From assembly GCF_001708405.1 (NCBI RefSeq), contig NZ_CP012418.1, positions 124,001 to 188,000 of the forward strand: 64,000 nt of DNA, written 5' to 3'. The number at the start of each line of letters is the position of its first letter. The stretch's first letter is position 1. This document shows, piece by piece, positions 8,249 to 19,059 of the stretch. The translations under genes were made by a program, and so were the position numbers. The notes under the pieces were generated by a model. The model was not told the origin of the DNA. It was given only the letters and a program-made list of their open reading frames with translations, and ran no database searches. The stretch comes from Kangiella sediminilitoris (GTDB taxonomy: Bacteria > Pseudomonadota > Gammaproteobacteria > Enterobacterales > Kangiellaceae).

Positions 8249-10318
8249 ATGCGAAATACGTTAAGTCAGGCCAGCAGTCCTTATTTACTGCAACATCAGG
8301 ATAACCCCGTTCATTGGCAACAATGGACAGATGAGGTTATAGCAATAGCGAAGGAGCAGGATAAGCCGATACTGTTATCTATAGGATATTCGTCCTGCCA
8401 CTGGTGCCATGTTATGGCGCATGAATCGTTTGAGGACGATTCGGTAGCTGCCGTAATGAATGAGCACTTTATTAATATTAAGGTGGACCGCGAAGAACGC
8501 CCTGATATTGATAAGACGTTTCAGCTGGCGCATCAGCTACTGAATCGACAGGCAGGTGGCTGGCCTCTAACAGCAGTATTGGATCCACAAACCCTGATCC
8601 CGTTCTTTAGTGGAACCTATTTTCCGAAAGAAGCAAAGTTTGGCTTGCCTGCATTCACTGATCTACTTAACAGGATAAAACAGGTTTTCGATGACAAAAG
8701 AGATGACATCGTTGAACAAAATGACCGGTTAAACGAGGCAATAAAAACAATCGCTAAGGGCGCATCACATTCTGATGATGAAATTAGTAGCCAGGCAACG
8801 AACTTTCTTTCGGCTACAGCGGATAGAGCTGATAAGAAGTTTGGCGGTATGGAGGGAGCGCCCAAATTCCCGCAGGCTGCTATTTGGGAGGCCATGTTAA
8901 AACTGATACCGAGCAACTCGTTCAGCTCTGAACAGAGTGATGAAGCGGCTGAAATTTTACGCGAGACGTTGACAGGCTTTACACGCTATGGCCTTTTTGA
9001 TCATCTTGGAGGAGGTTTCTTTCGTTACTGTGTTGATGAGCGCTGGGAAATCCCGCATTTTGAAAAAATGTTATATGACAATGGGCAACTGTTGAGTCTG
9101 ATTTCACAGGCAGGGCATTATTTTGCTGATGGAGATTTAATGCAAAGTGTAGAGCTGACTCTATTATGGCTGAAAGAACAGATGCTATCGCCGGAAGGTG
9201 GGTATTACTCCGCATTGGATGCCGACAGCGAAGACCAGCAAGGTCGAAGCCGTGAAGGCGCTTATTACTGCTGGAGTGATGGGGACTTTGATGTGCTCGG
9301 CAATGAAGAGCAGGATTTTGCAAAAGCTTACTACGGACTGGATAAGCCGGCGAATTTTGAAGGCGACTGGCATTTACAAACTAAAAATCACTGGCGGCAG
9401 GTTGCTGAAGATAGAGGATTTCATGAAAAGCAGGCGCCAATATTGATGGAGTCGGCACGGCAGCAGCTAAAAATGATCCGTGATAAGCGCCCTTTACCTT
9501 TCCGTGACGATAAAATACTAACCTCGTGGAACGCACTGGTGATGCAAGGGTTATTGCAGGCAAAGCGGGCAGGAGTAAGAACAGACATTGATGAATCCAT
9601 TCAGTCGATAAAAGGGTTTTTTAGAAACTGTGTATGGCGAGGAAATGAGCTTTTTGCCTGTTACAAGAATGGGGCTGCCTATCAGGAAGGGTTTCTGGAT
9701 GATTATGCTTATCTCGCAAAAGCATTGGTGTTGTCATTATCAGATAACTTTATTCAGGCGGACTGGGTTTGGTTAAAGCAGCTCTGTGATGAATTATGGC
9801 AGCAATTCGCAGATCAGAACCAGGGAGGCTTTTATTTTACTTCTGATAATCATGAGACGGTGATTGCCCGTCATAAAACTTGGAGCGATGACGCTATGCC
9901 GAACAGTGCCTGCCAGGCATTGGAAGCGGTGTGGGTGGTCGCGGAGATGACGGGCGATACCAAGCGGCTAGAGTTTGTCGAAAAGAGCTTAAAACAGGCT
10001 GCGACTGAAGCAAAGCAGTCACCACTTCAACATTCTTCGGTGATTCATTTAATAGAGCAGTGGCAACAAGGATTGGAAATGTGGGTGCTGCGGGGAGAAT
10101 CCGCGGAAATGGTGTCGTGGCAAAGATATCTTAAAACAGGCCTTAATCCATACCGTTATGTTTTTGCAATAGAGGCAGGAGTGAACGATAAATTACTGGA
10201 AGTGAAGTTCCCAGCAGCAGATGTCATGGTTGGATATTGCTGCCGAGAACATCAATGTTTTCCCGCTGTAAGGGACTTCGAGTCGTTGAAGGCCTTGTCC
10301 AGCGGGGATGAGGATTAG
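8249..10318 (+). CDS. Thioredoxin domain-containing YyaL/SPATA20 family protein (DUF255)
   Basis: A 689-residue protein from the ATG at 8249. The frame extends 25 codons further upstream, but the family begins at the NxLxxxxSPYLLQH block that follows this ATG directly. The N-terminal thioredoxin-like domain (1-170) has the hallmark SSCHWCHVMxHESF motif and the KVDREERPDID segment. The rest is an (alpha/alpha) barrel of the N-acylglucosamine epimerase/glycosidase type, with HPF/FHF-like blocks such as GGGFFRYCVDERW and PHFEKMLYDN. The family is widespread, from bacteria to human SPATA20, and its reaction is uncertain. The stop overlaps the convergent elbB stop by four bases. Confidence 0.88.
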   Translation: MRNTLSQASSPYLLQHQDNPVHWQQWTDEVIAIAKEQDKPILLSIGYSSCHWCHVMAHESFEDDSVAAVMNEHFINIKVDREERPDIDKTFQLAHQLLNRQAGGWPLTAVLDPQTLIPFFSGTYFPKEAKFGLPAFTDLLNRIKQVFDDKRDDIVEQNDRLNEAIKTIAKGASHSDDEISSQATNFLSATADRADKKFGGMEGAPKFPQAAIWEAMLKLIPSNSFSSEQSDEAAEILRETLTGFTRYGLFDHLGGGFFRYCVDERWEIPHFEKMLYDNGQLLSLISQAGHYFADGDLMQSVELTLLWLKEQMLSPEGGYYSALDADSEDQQGRSREGAYYCWSDGDFDVLGNEEQDFAKAYYGLDKPANFEGDWHLQTKNHWRQVAEDRGFHEKQAPILMESARQQLKMIRDKRPLPFRDDKILTSWNALVMQGLLQAKRAGVRTDIDESIQSIKGFFRNCVWRGNELFACYKNGAAYQEGFLDDYAYLAKALVLSLSDNFIQADWVWLKQLCDELWQQFADQNQGGFYFTSDNHETVIARHKTWSDDAMPNSACQALEAVWVVAEMTGDTKRLEFVEKSLKQAATEAKQSPLQHSSVIHLIEQWQQGLEMWVLRGESAEMVSWQRYLKTGLNPYRYVFAIEAGVNDKLLEVKFPAADVMVGYCCREHQCFPAVRDFESLKALSSGDED

Positions 10319-10971
10319 CCTAACATGCTAACCATTTTGTCTACTAGTTTGTTTATGCCTTTAGCAGCTTCAGATATGCTGCCCGCCAGCATATAGGCCG
10401 GGGTGGTAACCAGTTGCTTGTCTTCGTCAACCACAATATCATCGACCTGACAGGCAACGTGAACACCGCCCATTGCCTCAATTGCTTTAGCTGTCTCTTC
10501 ATCGTTACCGATAGTAAGTTTGGTGCCCTTGCCAAAAATTAAGGGCAGCATTGCAGGTGCGATACAGACAAAGCCAACAGGTTTCTTGGCATCAGCAAAG
10601 CCCTGAATGAAACGAACTAGCTCTGGGTTAACTGCACAGTCACTCCCTTTCACAGCAAAGTCAGATAGGTTTTTGGCCGCTCCAAAACCTCCGGGTAAGA
10701 TTACTGCATCGAACTCATCCGCTTTTGCCTCGGCCAGGTCTTTGATTTCGCCACGGGCAATCCGAGCAGCTTCAACTAAAACGTTACGGCTTTCACCTTC
10801 GGCCACTTCTCCCGTAAGGTGATTAATAACGTGCATTTGCTCGATATTCGGAGCGAAACACTGATATTCTATATTATTGCGCTCGAGAGCTTGCAGCGTA
10901 AGAACACTTTCGTAGATTTCTGCGCCGTCGAAGACACCGCATCCAGATAGCACTACAGCAAATTTTTTCAT
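10315..10971 (-). CDS. elbB: ElbB, DJ-1/PfpI-superfamily glyoxalase-like protein
   Basis: A 218-residue protein, close to the 217 of E. coli ElbB (sigma cross-reacting protein 27A, also called GlyIII-like). The start at 10971 is chosen because an AAGGAG site lies seven bases before that ATG and the family begins KKxAVVLSGCGVFDGxEI. A longer frame reaching back to 11022 has no such support. Visible features are the N-terminal SGCGVFDGAEIYE block, the PGGFGAAKNLSDFA loop, and the nucleophile-elbow cysteine in GFVCIAPAM. The family can show glyoxalase or deglycase-type activity, but the physiological role is unclear. It is divergent from the large cyclic-di-GMP gene, with about 150 bases between them. 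Confidence 0.92.
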   Translation of the reverse strand: MKKFAVVLSGCGVFDGAEIYESVLTLQALERNNIEYQCFAPNIEQMHVINHLTGEVAEGESRNVLVEAARIARGEIKDLAEAKADEFDAVILPGGFGAAKNLSDFAVKGSDCAVNPELVRFIQGFADAKKPVGFVCIAPAMLPLIFGKGTKLTIGNDEETAKAIEAMGGVHVACQVDDIVVDEDKQLVTTPAYMLAGSISEAAKGINKLVDKMVSMLG

Positions 10972-11118
10972 GGGAGAACTCCTTATCATGAGTGTTACTA
11001 TAGATGATAATATAGATATCATAATAATTTAAGGCTGAGGGTTTTGATTTTTAATGCTATTTAGTTGAAACTAATGGCCAGAATTTAGAGGTAGATTTTC
11101 TACCCTCAAGGAACGTAA

Positions 11119-14100
11119 ATGCCAACAGCAAAGTTAGGTCAGTTGTTATATTGGGTTATTATCTGTGTGTCACTCTCGTTAGCTGGCACTGCTTCAGTAC
11201 GTGCAGACTATGCGCCCAATGCTTTGCTTGAAGGAGATCTCTCACAAAGCACGGTTACCTCTATTGTCGAAGACCGCTATGGTTTTCTATGGATAGGAAC
11301 AGCCGACGGGCTCAACCGTTTTGATGGTTACGCTGTTAAGATTTTTAATAAGCAAAATAGCCAACTACCCAATACAAGTATTCGTGATCTGGAAATTGAT
11401 CAGAACGGAGACCTATGGATTGCAACACAAAATGGCGTGGCTTTGTTTGAGCAAAACACTGGTAAAATCATTAATTTTTATCACAATGCCCAAGAGCCTT
11501 TTTCTATCGCTGACAATTTCGTAACCAGTCTGGCGATGGATGAAACCGGTGGCATGTGGGTCGGAACCTACAGCGGTCCCTCATACTATGATCCAAAGAT
11601 AAAAGGTTTTAAGACCCTTCCAATCATGAAAAGTCGTCGGGTTCCTGCTCCCCTGATTGAAGTCAGTGACATGATGGTCGATAGTCAGCAACGAGTATGG
11701 CTGGTAACTACAGCTGGTCATCTGGCTCGTTATAATCGAAGTTTGGAGCATTTTGACATCATAGAGAATAACTTTGTCGCAGGTATGGGGACTGTAGATT
11801 CTGTGGTTGAGACCCCTGATGGAAAGTTATGGCTTCTTTCATCAAATCTAGGCTTGATTGAGTTTGACCCTGTAGAGCAGACATATCAGCCGAAGAATCT
11901 GACAGACTTAGGGCTCACACATAATGACATGACTTTGAATCGTCTCTACTTCGATCGTAAGCAACGGCTATGGGTAGGTACGGAGTCTAATGGGCTATAT
12001 ACAATAAAAGAAGGAAAGGTCGTCGACCATCATATTTATGGTAAACCTGGTTCGGTTGGCAGCAACAATATCAACGTTCTTTATCAGGACAGCAGTGACA
12101 TATTATGGATAGGGTCTTCGACTTATCTTAATAAGATCAATCCCAATGCTATTAATTTTACGCATATTGATCACCGCGAGAGTGAACAGGGAAGGCTTAA
12201 AGGAGAGGTTACCTATTCAATTTTAGCTACAGATTATGACCATTTATTGGTTGGTAGTGATACTGGTGGTTTAACGGTTCTACCAAGGCAAGGAAGCGAA
12301 TCTCAGCCTCTTGACTTTGAACTTCCACAGCAGCTGAAGGGAAAAAATATTAATCGACTGCTTCCTATCGGTGCGGGGCGGCATTGGTTAATAGCCGAAC
12401 GTTCTATTTGGATTTTTGATGAATTGCAGCTTGAGTTTGAACTGGTTTTCCAAGCTGCAGATGCCCAGGATTACTTCATAACGGGACACTACGATGGTCG
12501 TTTTCTATGGTTAGGTACAAAAAGGGGACTATGGCGGCTCAATAAAGACAACTCCTTAAAGAAGTTTCGTTTAGTAGATATCGATTTTCACAGAGATAAT
12601 CGTATTAATGTACTTCTTCCTGATAAAAACAATGACGATTATTTGTGGATTGGATCGGATAGCGGCGTTTATCGATTCAGTAAAAGTAATGAAATATATA
12701 TATCTTTAAATAATCTTTTTGCGGACCTGCCGACACAGGCTGAAGACATAGTGTTCAGCTTGGCGATGGACGATGCATCCCGCTTGTGGATTGGTACTTT
12801 CGGAGGTGGTCTGATCGTTGTGGATCTGATCAGTCAGAAGTACACCGTTTTGAATAATGCTGTCAGTAATATCCATGAGACGATCTATTCGCTGGTCAAA
12901 GATGAAGGTGGAAGCATCTGGGCTGGAACGGGTGGCGGCTTATTCAGAATCGATCCCAATGACTTTAGCCTTTCCCATTTTTCGGTGACGGAAGATCAGC
13001 CGATCATTGAGTTTAATACCGGAGCAACTGCTAAAGATCGGCAGGGAAATTTATATTTTGGTGGCATGAATGGAGTGGTTTACTTTAACCCGCAGGCATA
13101 TAGTCGTGATGACAAAGCTCCAACCCCCGTTATAACTGACATATTAGTGAACAACAATTCCATTGTTGTTGGCGAGCAGTATAGGAAGCGACTCTCGAAG
13201 CCTGCAAATATTGCTGACCAAGTTGTAATTTATCCAGAGGATACGGCTGTCAGCTTCGATTTCTCAGGTTTCAATTTCACCGATCCCTGGAATAATCGCT
13301 TCAGATATAAATTGGAAGGCTATGACGATAACTGGACAGAAACCGATGCTAAAAGCCGACGTGTTACCTACACAAACCTGAAGCCTGGCCAGTATCGCTT
13401 CATGGTCAATGCGGCTAATAAAGATGGGCTTTGGAGTGAGCAGCCAGCCGAGATAGATGTTGAAGTCAAAAACCTTGCCTGGCTGTCACCATTTGCCTAC
13501 ACCATCTATGGTTTTATGCTAGGTCTGATCATTCTGGCGTTTTCATACCTGATCTGGGCGCGCATGAGAGAGCGTCAGTTTGCAGCCCAGCAACTTGCTG
13601 AAAGTGAGGAACGATTAAAGCTGTCGCTTTGGGGTAGCGGTGATGAATTATGGGATTGGCAGGTGAATACCGGAGCTTTGCACCTGTCGAATGAGTGGCC
13701 ATATGATTTTCCAAGAGATGGTATTCGAAGCGGTTATTCGATGGCTAACTCCAATATCCACCCGAATGATCTGCCTTATGTTAAACAGGCGTTAAACGCC
13801 CACCTGGCTGGCAAATCATTACACTTCGAGAGTACGTACCGCATCAGTAATGAACAAGGTGGATGGATTTGGGTACTCGATCGGGGAAAAGTGGTATCCC
13901 GCGATAGTGAAAATAAACCGCTACGGATGGCCGGGACATTGAAAAATATCAGTGATTTAAAAGACACTGAGCAACAGTTGAGCATGGTTGTTAAATCATT
14001 CGATAACATTTCGGATGCTGTCTGGATTCTGGACGAAGATTACGTATACATAGCTGTAAATAAAGCCTATACCAAGATTACTGGCTACGAAGCAGAAGAG

Positions 14101-15681
14101 GTTATCGGTCTACCGATTAAAGATACTTCAATTGTGGATGCTCCGGAACAATTCGTTGAGGATCTGAGAGAAGTCCTTGAACAGGAAGGAAGCTGGAGTG
14201 GAGAGTTAGAAGCGTTTCGTAAGAATGGGCAGGTTTACCCAATTGAGATAAATATTGATGTGGTTCGAGACAGCGACGGTAATATCATTAACTATGTAGG
14301 TGTTTTTTCGGATATTACCTTCCGTAAAAAGGCAGAAAAGGAGTTGCGAAGACTTGCAACCGTTGATCAGCTGACAGGTTTGCGTAATCGGAGTAGCTTT
14401 AAACAACGTTTTGAAGAAATTTTAGCCTTATCCTCTGAAACCGATCAGCATGCACTGCTATTTATTGATCTGGATAACTTCAAGAGAATTAACGATTCGT
14501 TGGGGCATGGTGTAGGTGACGAGTTATTAACCTTGGTTGCAAGAGCACTGCTTGAAATCACATCTGATAATAATGGTGTCGTGGCCCGTCTGGGAGGCGA
14601 TGAATTCACTGTGGTTCTAACCGATGTAGACACCTGGAGTCAGCCTGCGAAATACGCCCAGGCTATTCTGGAGTTCTTCTCAAAACCACTGAAGCTCACG
14701 AACGCCGAGGTCGTGGTATCGCCTAGTATCGGTATTGTGATGTATCCTGAAAACGGAGAAAGTGCCGAAGAGCTGCTTAAAAATGCCGATATGGCGATGT
14801 ATTACGCCAAAAAGAAAGGCAAAAATACCTACCAATTCTATACCCGACAGATGAACGAGCAGGCGCAGCTTAGAATAAATTTGGAAAGTGAGCTACGTCA
14901 AGCGATTGAGAAAGATGAGTTTGTCGTTTTCTACCAGCCCAAGGTTAGCTTGGAAACGGGTAAGATAACCAGTATGGAAGCCTTGGTTCGATGGCGTAAC
15001 CCCAATCGGGGACTGGTGATGCCTGGAGAGTTTATCCCTCTGGCTGAGGAGGCGGGATTTATTATTCCTATCAGCCAGAAGGTCATTGAAAAAACCTGCT
15101 TACAGCTGAAAGACTGGAAGAATCGTGGGATTTATGACGGTAAAATTGCCGTTAACCTGTCAGCTGTTCAGTTCTACAGCGAGAACCTTTGGGAGACAGT
15201 CAAAAACGCGCTGCACATTGCAAAAATGGACGCCTCGGCCCTGGAGTTTGAAATTACCGAAGGCATGGTGATGCAAGATTTAGCCCACTCTATACAACAG
15301 ATGCGGAATCTCAAGGAAATGGGCATTAGCCTTGCTTTAGATGACTTTGGTGTAGGCTATTCGTCATTAGGAAATTTAAAGGACTTCCCAATTGATACCC
15401 TGAAAATTGACCGCTCCTTCGTCTGGGATCTGGAAGATTCGGAACGGGATCAGAAATTGGTTGCTTCTATTGTCACGTTGGCACATAACCTGGGTATTAA
15501 AGTTGTAGCAGAAGGTGTTGAAACCGTTTTACAGGTAGATGTCCTTCGTAAAATGGGCTGTGAAGAAATTCAGGGGTACATTTTCAGTAAGCCGGTCCCA
15601 CCTTGGGAAATGGAAGCTATGTTGAGCGATGAAAATACCAATTTAGAGACCGTTTTATACGAGATGGAAGAGGAAGAATAG
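11119..15681 (+). CDS. Membrane sensor with beta-propeller, PAS, GGDEF and EAL domains
   Basis: A 1520-residue protein built to make or break cyclic di-GMP in response to a periplasmic signal. A signal peptide (1-29) is followed by two-component-regulator propeller repeats (about 40-700), marked by repeated WIGT, WVGT and WLGT blades. Next come a Y_Y_Y immunoglobulin-like domain (about 720-785), one membrane span (about 790-812) and two PAS domains (about 825-935 and 945-1070). The GGDEF domain has its motif intact at 1159-1163 and the EAL domain has E1287-A-L and DDFG near 1408. No RxxD inhibitory site is visible just before GGDEF. Both active sites look usable, so it may be bifunctional. 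The propeller resembles those of hybrid sensors that bind oligosaccharides, but the ligand is unknown. Confidence 0.93.
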   Translation: MPTAKLGQLLYWVIICVSLSLAGTASVRADYAPNALLEGDLSQSTVTSIVEDRYGFLWIGTADGLNRFDGYAVKIFNKQNSQLPNTSIRDLEIDQNGDLWIATQNGVALFEQNTGKIINFYHNAQEPFSIADNFVTSLAMDETGGMWVGTYSGPSYYDPKIKGFKTLPIMKSRRVPAPLIEVSDMMVDSQQRVWLVTTAGHLARYNRSLEHFDIIENNFVAGMGTVDSVVETPDGKLWLLSSNLGLIEFDPVEQTYQPKNLTDLGLTHNDMTLNRLYFDRKQRLWVGTESNGLYTIKEGKVVDHHIYGKPGSVGSNNINVLYQDSSDILWIGSSTYLNKINPNAINFTHIDHRESEQGRLKGEVTYSILATDYDHLLVGSDTGGLTVLPRQGSESQPLDFELPQQLKGKNINRLLPIGAGRHWLIAERSIWIFDELQLEFELVFQAADAQDYFITGHYDGRFLWLGTKRGLWRLNKDNSLKKFRLVDIDFHRDNRINVLLPDKNNDDYLWIGSDSGVYRFSKSNEIYISLNNLFADLPTQAEDIVFSLAMDDASRLWIGTFGGGLIVVDLISQKYTVLNNAVSNIHETIYSLVKDEGGSIWAGTGGGLFRIDPNDFSLSHFSVTEDQPIIEFNTGATAKDRQGNLYFGGMNGVVYFNPQAYSRDDKAPTPVITDILVNNNSIVVGEQYRKRLSKPANIADQVVIYPEDTAVSFDFSGFNFTDPWNNRFRYKLEGYDDNWTETDAKSRRVTYTNLKPGQYRFMVNAANKDGLWSEQPAEIDVEVKNLAWLSPFAYTIYGFMLGLIILAFSYLIWARMRERQFAAQQLAESEERLKLSLWGSGDELWDWQVNTGALHLSNEWPYDFPRDGIRSGYSMANSNIHPNDLPYVKQALNAHLAGKSLHFESTYRISNEQGGWIWVLDRGKVVSRDSENKPLRMAGTLKNISDLKDTEQQLSMVVKSFDNISDAVWILDEDYVYIAVNKAYTKITGYEAEEVIGLPIKDTSIVDAPEQFVEDLREVLEQEGSWSGELEAFRKNGQVYPIEINIDVVRDSDGNIINYVGVFSDITFRKKAEKELRRLATVDQLTGLRNRSSFKQRFEEILALSSETDQHALLFIDLDNFKRINDSLGHGVGDELLTLVARALLEITSDNNGVVARLGGDEFTVVLTDVDTWSQPAKYAQAILEFFSKPLKLTNAEVVVSPSIGIVMYPENGESAEELLKNADMAMYYAKKKGKNTYQFYTRQMNEQAQLRINLESELRQAIEKDEFVVFYQPKVSLETGKITSMEALVRWRNPNRGLVMPGEFIPLAEEAGFIIPISQKVIEKTCLQLKDWKNRGIYDGKIAVNLSAVQFYSENLWETVKNALHIAKMDASALEFEITEGMVMQDLAHSIQQMRNLKEMGISLALDDFGVGYSSLGNLKDFPIDTLKIDRSFVWDLEDSERDQKLVASIVTLAHNLGIKVVAEGVETVLQVDVLRKMGCEEIQGYIFSKPVPPWEMEAMLSDENTNLETVLYEMEEEE

Positions 15682-15740
15682 GGTTAAGCTTCAGCTTTTG
15701 CTGCCAAGGCCAGTAAAAAAACAGGATTTTGAATAAAAAA

Positions 15741-15763
15741 CAGCCAATTTATTTGATTGGCTG
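15741..15763. other. Hairpin between the GGDEF-EAL gene and transketolase
   Basis: An 8-bp inverted repeat CAGCCAAT/ATTGGCTG with a seven-base loop lies 60 bases after the GGDEF-EAL stop. No T tract follows it on the plus strand, while six A precede it. It would therefore be a good terminator only for minus-strand transcripts, and no minus-strand gene is present. It may still help end the upstream mRNA. Confidence 0.4.
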
Positions 15764-15826
15764 TGCACGGTTTGAGACAATAAGCGCCCTAAAAATTGCG
15801 GCCCTATCACATCATTAGGAGATTCG

Positions 15827-17863
15827 ATGCCCACTTCTGGTAATGACACGCCAAGTCGTTTTCAATTAGCTAATGTTATCCGTGCACTGAGCATGGACGC
15901 TGTCCAAAAAGCCAAGTCAGGTCACCCTGGCGCTCCCATGGGGATGGCAGATATCGCTCAGGTTCTATGGGGCGACTACCTAAAGCATAATCCAACTAAT
16001 CCTCATTGGATGAATCGTGATCGTTTCGTGATGTCTAACGGCCATGGCTCAATGCTGGTTTATTCGCTATTACACCTCACAGGTTACAATATCGGTATTG
16101 AAGATCTTAAAAATTTTAGACAACTTCATTCAAAAACACCGGGCCATCCTGAATATGGTTATACGCCTGGTGTTGAAACGACCACTGGACCACTGGGTCA
16201 GGGCATTGCGAATGCCGTGGGTTTTGCAATTGCTGAAAAAACTTTAGCTGCGCAATTTAATCGACCCGGCCACAATATCATCGATCACTATACGTATGCG
16301 TTTATGGGTGATGGCTGCATGATGGAAGGTATTTCGCATGAAGTATGTTCATTAGCCGGAACCTTGGGACTGGGTAAGCTCATCGCTTTCTGGGATGACA
16401 ATGGTATTTCGATAGACGGAGAAGTGGACGGTTGGTTCTCTGACGATACACCTAAGCGTTTCGAGTCTTATGGCTGGCATGTTATTGCAGATGTTGATGG
16501 CCATGATCCTGATGCGATCAAACAGGCGATTGAAGAAGCCCGTGCTGATAGTGAGCGTCCAACCTTGATCTGTTGTAGAACAGTGATTGGTTTTGGTTCG
16601 CCGAATAAACAGGGTAAAGAATCCTGTCATGGTGCGCCGCTGGGCGATGATGAAATTGAGCTGGCTCGTAAAGAATTAAACTGGACACATGGTCCATTTG
16701 AAGTCCCTGCCGATGTAGCTAAGGCATGGGATAAGCGTGATGTTGGCCAAAAACTTGAAAGTGACTGGGATCAGAAGTTTATTGCTTACCGCGAAGCTCA
16801 TCCTGAGCTGGCTGATGAGTTGAAGCGTCGCATGGATAAGCGTCTACCAAATAACTTCGACCAAGAAGCGGAAAAATATATTAAGCAATTGCAGGAGGAA
16901 GGTCCTGTCGTTGCTAGCCGTAAAGCATCACAGATGGCGCTGAATGCTTACGCGCCATTGTTACCAGAGATGTTGGGTGGCTCAGCGGATCTTGCAGGTT
17001 CAAACCTGACCATCAATGAGCAATCAAAAGCCATCACAGCAAAAGACGCCAGCGGTAACTACCTGTATTACGGGGTTCGTGAGTTTGGTATGTGCGCCAT
17101 AATGAATGGTATGGCACTGCACGGCGGGCTAATGCCGTACGGCGGCACTTTCCTGATTTTCATGGAGTATGCGCGTAACGCGGTCCGAATGGCTGCATTA
17201 ATGAAGCAACAGTCAATTTACGTGTTCACTCATGACTCTATTGGTCTGGGGGAAGATGGTCCAACTCACCAGCCAGTTGAGCAGCTAGCTAACCTGCGTA
17301 CTACGCCTAACTGTTCGGTATGGCGTCCTTGTGACGCAGTGGAAACTGCAGTGGCCTGGAAATCAGCGATCGAACGTCGCGATGGACCAACGGCATTAAG
17401 TTTAAGTCGCCAGGGATTACCGCATCAGACGCGTACTGATGAACAACTGGCGAATATCGCAAAAGGTGCCTATGTGCTTATCGACAGTGACGATGAGCCA
17501 GAGTTGATTTTGATAGCAACGGGCTCAGAGGTTGGGCTGGCAGTAGACGTCGCAGCGGAGCTTAAGAAAAAAGGTAAGCAGGTTCGCGTTGTGTCTATGC
17601 CATCAACGGATAAGTTCGATGCTCAGGATGCGGCCTATAAAGAAAGCGTATTGCCAGCAGATGTGCCTGCTCGAATCGCTATTGAAGCGGGAATCGCAGA
17701 CTACTGGTACAAGTATGTTGGCCTGGAAGGGCAAATTGTTGGTATGACAAGCTTTGGCGAGTCAGCACCAGCAGGAGATTTATTTGAGCATTTCGGTTTT
17801 ACAGTTGAGAACATTCTTTCTGTAGCTGAAGACATGTTAGAAGAAGGTGGCTTACTGGATTAA
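15827..17863 (+). CDS. tkt: Transketolase
   Basis: A 678-residue thiamine-diphosphate enzyme (E. coli TktA 663) that moves two-carbon ketol units in the non-oxidative pentose phosphate pathway. Visible landmarks are the N-terminal [13 protein letters not shown] block, [12 protein letters not shown], the diphosphate-binding [12 protein letters not shown] motif, the central [10 protein letters not shown] block, the SRQGLP segment and the C-terminal [11 protein letters not shown] start of the third domain. An AGGAG site six bases before the ATG fixes the start. It leads a same-strand series with GAPDH, phosphoglycerate kinase and aldolase, a gene set that together interconverts pentose phosphates and glycolytic intermediates. 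Confidence 0.97.
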   Translation: MPTSGNDTPSRFQLANVIRALSMDAVQKAKSGHPGAPMGMADIAQVLWGDYLKHNPTNPHWMNRDRFVMSNGHGSMLVYSLLHLTGYNIGIEDLKNFRQLHSKTPGHPEYGYTPGVETTTGPLGQGIANAVGFAIAEKTLAAQFNRPGHNIIDHYTYAFMGDGCMMEGISHEVCSLAGTLGLGKLIAFWDDNGISIDGEVDGWFSDDTPKRFESYGWHVIADVDGHDPDAIKQAIEEARADSERPTLICCRTVIGFGSPNKQGKESCHGAPLGDDEIELARKELNWTHGPFEVPADVAKAWDKRDVGQKLESDWDQKFIAYREAHPELADELKRRMDKRLPNNFDQEAEKYIKQLQEEGPVVASRKASQMALNAYAPLLPEMLGGSADLAGSNLTINEQSKAITAKDASGNYLYYGVREFGMCAIMNGMALHGGLMPYGGTFLIFMEYARNAVRMAALMKQQSIYVFTHDSIGLGEDGPTHQPVEQLANLRTTPNCSVWRPCDAVETAVAWKSAIERRDGPTALSLSRQGLPHQTRTDEQLANIAKGAYVLIDSDDEPELILIATGSEVGLAVDVAAELKKKGKQVRVVSMPSTDKFDAQDAAYKESVLPADVPARIAIEAGIADYWYKYVGLEGQIVGMTSFGESAPAGDLFEHFGFTVENILSVAEDMLEEGGLLD

Positions 17864-17968
17864 TTACAACGAGTCGGGAAGCACCCATGAAAGAATACTG
17901 AATCATGGAGCTGACCTGCTTAGAGTGATTTTAATACTAAGCCCAGACTGCAAATTTTGGAGAAGCAA

Positions 17969-18970
17969 ATGACAGTTAAAGTAGCAATTAATGGTTATGG
18001 TCGTATCGGTCGTACAGCGTTACGTGCAATTTATGAACACGGTTATCGTGATCGCATTGAAGTAGTTGCAATAAACTCTTCACATCCAGCTGAAACAACT
18101 AAGCACTTAACCAAATACGATACAACTCACGGTCGTTTTAACGCGGACGTTTCTACGGACGGTGAATACCTGATCGTTAATGGTGACAAAATTAAGTTGT
18201 ACGCTGAGCGTAACCCGGAATTGATCCCTTGGGGCGATCAGGACGTAGACGTTGTATTTGAATGTACAGGCGTATTTAAAGATCAGGCAGGTGCTTCGAA
18301 ACACTTCAAAGGCGGTGCAAAGAAAGTTCTTATATCAGCACCAGGCGCAGAAGACGTTGATGCAACCGTGGTATTCGGTGTTAACGATGACATCTTAAAA
18401 CCAGAGCACCGTGTGGTTTCAAATGCATCTTGTACTACTAACTGCCTTGCACCACTAGCGAAAGTTTTAAACGATAGTGTAGGGATTGAGTCGGGTCTGG
18501 TAAACACGATCCACGCTTACACTAACGACCAGAAATTGATCGATAATCAGCACAAAGATTTGCGTCGTGCTCGAGCAGCAGCGCAAAGCATCATCCCAAC
18601 AAAGACGGGTGCTGCCAAAGCTGTAGGATTAGTTCTACCAGAACTGAACGGCAAAATGGACGGTTTCGCTATGCGTGTACCGACTATCAACGTATCGTGC
18701 GTTGACCTGACATTCAAAGCTGGCCGTGACACAAGCGTTGAAGAAATTAACGAAATCGTTAAGAAAGCAGCAGACGGTCACGTCCTTTGCTACAACGATG
18801 AACCATTAGTTTCTATAGACTTCAACCACAGCCCAGCATCGTCAACGTTTGATGAAGGCCAAACTCGTGTCATGGGTGGCAACCTGATAAAAGTTGTGAC
18901 CTGGTATGATAATGAGTGGGGTTTCAGCAACCGTATGTTAGATGTTGCCATCAAGATGATGAGCGTCTAA
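17969..18970 (+). CDS. gap: Glyceraldehyde-3-phosphate dehydrogenase
   Basis: A 333-residue enzyme of glycolysis and gluconeogenesis. The ATG at 17969 is chosen because GGAGAAG stands four bases before it; a TTG four codons upstream would swallow this site. The N-terminal Rossmann motif is INGYGRIGR and the catalytic cysteine is C155 in SNASCTTNC. The segment after strand beta-2 reads [18 protein letters not shown], where NAD-specific GapA enzymes usually have an acidic residue (INDL). The serine there, and the overall likeness to GapB-type enzymes such as that of Bacillus subtilis, hint at NADP or dual cofactor use. It is followed by pgk after an intergenic region with strong secondary structure. 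Confidence 0.95.
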   Translation: MTVKVAINGYGRIGRTALRAIYEHGYRDRIEVVAINSSHPAETTKHLTKYDTTHGRFNADVSTDGEYLIVNGDKIKLYAERNPELIPWGDQDVDVVFECTGVFKDQAGASKHFKGGAKKVLISAPGAEDVDATVVFGVNDDILKPEHRVVSNASCTTNCLAPLAKVLNDSVGIESGLVNTIHAYTNDQKLIDNQHKDLRRARAAAQSIIPTKTGAAKAVGLVLPELNGKMDGFAMRVPTINVSCVDLTFKAGRDTSVEEINEIVKKAADGHVLCYNDEPLVSIDFNHSPASSTFDEGQTRVMGGNLIKVVTWYDNEWGFSNRMLDVAIKMMSV

Positions 18971-18997
18971 CGTCCTATTTTGAATTTATGCTTTGTT

Positions 18998-19059
18998 GCA
19001 AGTATTTTGCCCAATGCTCATGTGTCAATTAGCACACTCCGCTTGTTCAAAATACTTGC
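18998..19059 (+). repeat. Long inverted repeat in the gap-pgk intergenic region
   Basis: A perfect 12-base inverted repeat, GCAAGTATTTTG (18998-19009) and CAAAATACTTGC (19048-19059), encloses 38 bases that contain a smaller hairpin TGTG/CACA. No T tract follows, so it is not a standard terminator. It could stabilise the 3' end of the gap mRNA or lower pgk transcription. Confidence 0.6.

Noticed and set aside
11004-11022. ATGATA-N7-TATCAT near the elbB/GGDEF-EAL promoters as a Fur box
   Set aside because: The half-sites are the wrong distance apart for Fur and the region is generally A/T-rich.
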